In this document: positions 62,090 to 64,000 of the stretch, piece by piece
Numbering within the stretch: the first letter of the stretch is position 1
How the letters are laid out: each line of letters opens with the position of its first letter
NCBI GenBank assembly: GCA_965216695.1
Contig: OZ244212.1
Location: forward strand, 2,542,001-2,606,000
Reading direction: 5' to 3'
Source of the DNA: G965216695 sp965216695
GTDB lineage: Bacteria > Pseudomonadota > Gammaproteobacteria > Pseudomonadales > Azotimanducaceae
Length of the DNA stretch: 64,000 nt
Position numbers and translations under genes: made by a program
The notes under the pieces: generated by a model
The model's input: only the letters and a program-made list of their open reading frames with translations
Told to the model about the DNA's origin: nothing
Databases searched by the model: none

Positions 62090-63460
62090 ATGTCATCAGC
62101 TGAGCCGGTGAAACTAACGAAGAAAAAGTTGATCGCCTTCGGATTGCCCGAGTACGCGATTTACCTCAGCTCGATCCCGGTTTCGTTGTTCATTCCTTAC
62201 GTTTACTCCACCAATTTCGGGTTGGAGCTGGCACACATCGGGCTCATCCTCATGCTGGCCCGCATAACGGATGTGATCACGGACCCGTTGATCGGCTACC
62301 TGAGCGATCGGACCGGCAGTCGCTTTGGCAGAAGAAAGCCGTGGCTGGCTGGCGGTGCGTTCGTGATGATGTTTTCCGCCTTCTTTCTGTTCAATCCGCA
62401 GTATGAGGTAACCAACACCTATCTGTTGATGTGGTCGGTTCTGCTTTGGTTGGGCTGGACCATGATCAACATTCCTTACTACGCGTGGGGCGCTGAGCTC
62501 TCAGACGACTTCAACGAAAGAACCCGAATAACCGGGTGGCGTCAGTTGTTTGCGTATCTGGGGAACGTAACCGTGCTGGCGCTACCGGCGTTGGCCGGGA
62601 AACTCACGGGATTCGGTAGCTTGCCCGACGAAGGGCTGATGATCATCGGATCGATTGCGCTCATCGTACTGCCCGCCACCATTGCCATTACGCTGAGATA
62701 CGTTCCGGAACGGAATGCGTACGGGAAGGCAGAGCTGTCGTTAGCCAGCAACTTCAGGGCGGTGTGGAAGAACGGCTCCTTCAAGCTGCTGTGGATTGCA
62801 TTCATGTTGAAGTACATGGGTGCAGCTTGGGGTTCGGCGTTGTTCATGCTGTTCGCGGCCCATGTGGTTGGGGAAAGAGAGAACATTACCGCAATTCTGC
62901 TCGGCCACTACGGTTTTCAACTGTTGACGTTGCCGTTGTGGGTGAAACTGTCGGAGAGGATCGGCAAAAAGCAAACCTACATCATCGGTGGCGTACTGTT
63001 TTCGCTGGTTATCCCGTTGTTCATGTTTGTAGGCGATGGCGATGTCATCCTGTTTATCGCCGTGCTGTCTGCGGTCGGGGCCAGTGGTAGTTACTTTACG
63101 GCGATCTCCATGTCCATGAAAGCCGACGTCATCGAGGTGGCCTCGCAGCGTGCGGGTGAGAACGTGTCTGGCGCATATATCGCAATCTGGTCATTGGGGC
63201 AGAAGATGATCGGCGCGGTCGCGTTGGGAATCTGTTTGCCGTTGCTGCAATACTTGGGGTTTGACCCGCAGGGAGACAACGGTCCAAGAGAGTTGCAGAT
63301 TCTGTCGCTGATGTACGTGGTTCCTCAGGCACTTATGTACGTTGGTGCGGTGGCACTTATCTGGCGTTATCCGATCACTGCCGAGCGACTGGCGAGAATA
63401 AGGGTCGCGTTCCAGAAGCGAGATGCACGGTTTGGCAAGCGCGCGGCGATGCAATCCTGA
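62090..63460 (+). CDS. GPH-type sugar (glycoside/uronide) cation symporter
   Basis: 456 residues with twelve membrane helices. YAIYLSSIPVSLFIPYVYS, the loop SDRTGSRFGRRKPWLAGG (helix 2-3, typical of glycoside-pentoside-hexuronide:cation symporters such as melibiose or glucuronide carriers) and the central loop with TGWRQLFAYLGN. Substrate unknown. Divergent from the ABM-domain gene with 70 bases between, so a common control region is likely. Confidence 0.88.
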   Translation: MSSAEPVKLTKKKLIAFGLPEYAIYLSSIPVSLFIPYVYSTNFGLELAHIGLILMLARITDVITDPLIGYLSDRTGSRFGRRKPWLAGGAFVMMFSAFFLFNPQYEVTNTYLLMWSVLLWLGWTMINIPYYAWGAELSDDFNERTRITGWRQLFAYLGNVTVLALPALAGKLTGFGSLPDEGLMIIGSIALIVLPATIAITLRYVPERNAYGKAELSLASNFRAVWKNGSFKLLWIAFMLKYMGAAWGSALFMLFAAHVVGERENITAILLGHYGFQLLTLPLWVKLSERIGKKQTYIIGGVLFSLVIPLFMFVGDGDVILFIAVLSAVGASGSYFTAISMSMKADVIEVASQRAGENVSGAYIAIWSLGQKMIGAVALGICLPLLQYLGFDPQGDNGPRELQILSLMYVVPQALMYVGAVALIWRYPITAERLARIRVAFQKRDARFGKRAAMQS

Positions 63461-63518
63461 CTACGAACAGGGTGTTGCAGAGTTGCCAGCACGACATGAC
63501 GTCGGGATGACGGGTATG

Positions 63519-64000
63519 TTACCGATAGTTGTGCTTCGATATTTCGTAGACCACGTGTGGATACACAATAGTGCCCAACGTGCGTGATTGGACTTCGGGC
63601 CGCTGAATACCACCGATCTTTTCCATCGCGCGTCGAGAGCGAAGATTGGACTCGCCTACCCAGAAGATCACGGTGTCTACATACCGGAACGCGTGTTTAA
63701 GCATCAGGCCCTTTATCTCGCGGTTCGTTGAACCGCCCCAGTACGACCTTGTAAGAAACGTCCAGCCTATTTCGATCTCGCTCTTGTCAATATCGAGGCC
63801 ATGGTAGCGGCTGGAACCAATAATGTTTCCACTTGAAAGGTCCTCGATCGTGAACGCGGAGCCGCATGCCAGTGCTGTGTCGAAGAAGCCCCGAAACACA
63901 TACTTCTTGTACCGATCTCTCGCCGGATGTAGTGACCAGATTTCGGGATCCGATGCCGCGGTACACATTCCAGGCCAATCTCTGGCTCGTACGGGTCGGA
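63519..64000 (-). CDS. GNAT-family N-acetyltransferase, 5' end cut by the window
   Basis: The reading frame continues past the window edge: before the internal ATG it reads RPVRARDWPG, the normal start region of this family (ASDPEIWSLHPARDRY follows). Residues visible include IIGSSRYHGLD, the strand before the acetyl-CoA loop, EIGWTFLTRSYWGGSTNREIK, and VGESNLRSRRAMEKIGG near the end, typical of RimJ/RimL-like GNAT enzymes acting on N-termini or small amines. Partial. Confidence 0.85.
   Translation of the reverse strand, partial: RPVRARDWPGMCTAASDPEIWSLHPARDRYKKYVFRGFFDTALACGSAFTIEDLSSGNIIGSSRYHGLDIDKSEIEIGWTFLTRSYWGGSTNREIKGLMLKHAFRYVDTVIFWVGESNLRSRRAMEKIGGIQRPEVQSRTLGTIVYPHVVYEISKHNYR

Overview
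The window reads as a chromosomal piece of a GC-rich, aerobic, heterotrophic gammaproteobacterium. AtpD is close to the enterobacterial protein along its whole length, and glmU-glmS are the genes usually found just after atpC in gammaproteobacteria. TonB receptor, BCCT transporter, Baeyer-Villiger monooxygenase and TPR-sulfotransferase genes fit a marine or soil member such as the Woeseiales/Steroidobacterales type; that placement is inference.

Layout. Positions 1-2845 hold the end of the atp operon (atpG, atpD, atpC). glmU-glmS appear only at 56437-59757, so about 53.6 kb of accessory DNA separates two blocks that are normally neighbours. From about 3.0 to 17.3 kb lies a patchy island, visibly less GC-rich in parts. 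It holds a four-helix membrane protein, a Cys-rich secreted protein, a 1559-residue secreted RHS protein with an overlapping small membrane gene, an orphan RHS tip broken by an IS21 remnant, and a minus-strand run of exported proteins (unknown protein, trypsin-like protease, tyrosinase, lipoprotein). An A-rich motif (AAGTAGAAAAAAGTA or close variants) recurs in five intergenic spaces at the edges of these modules.

From 17.4 to 24 kb a large ATPase/TPR regulator faces a three-gene operon: animal-type haem peroxidase, an unknown protein, and an SH3-plus-metallo-beta-lactamase protein. This is the best candidate for an undescribed system. From 24 to 32 kb are envelope lipoproteins with an M48 protease, a Nal1-like serine protease facing a small protein that appears to carry the same N-terminal domain, a calpain-like protease surrounded by scraps of other genes in this window (a MutS-like gene and atpC itself) and bracketed by a 25-bp direct repeat, and the intact MutS-like ATPase.

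From 32 to 56 kb is metabolism and signalling. It contains an HSL-type hydrolase and a MarR regulator whose 3' ends are both built from one REP-like palindrome; a TonB receptor, TPR-sulfotransferase and BCCT operon ending at a second copy of that palindrome; a WD40 protein; an SDR; a nitroreductase; a membrane M48 protease; a porin / periplasmic protein / GGDEF-EAL operon with a class I CRP-type promoter; a Baeyer-Villiger monooxygenase; a radical SAM protein; a luciferase-like oxidoreductase without a normal start codon; a GST; and a DUF1993 protein. After glmS come two intact and one decayed paralog of a one-helix membrane protein, an exported ABM-domain protein, a GPH-type symporter and an acetyltransferase cut by the window edge. 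No rRNA, tRNA or CRISPR array was seen.
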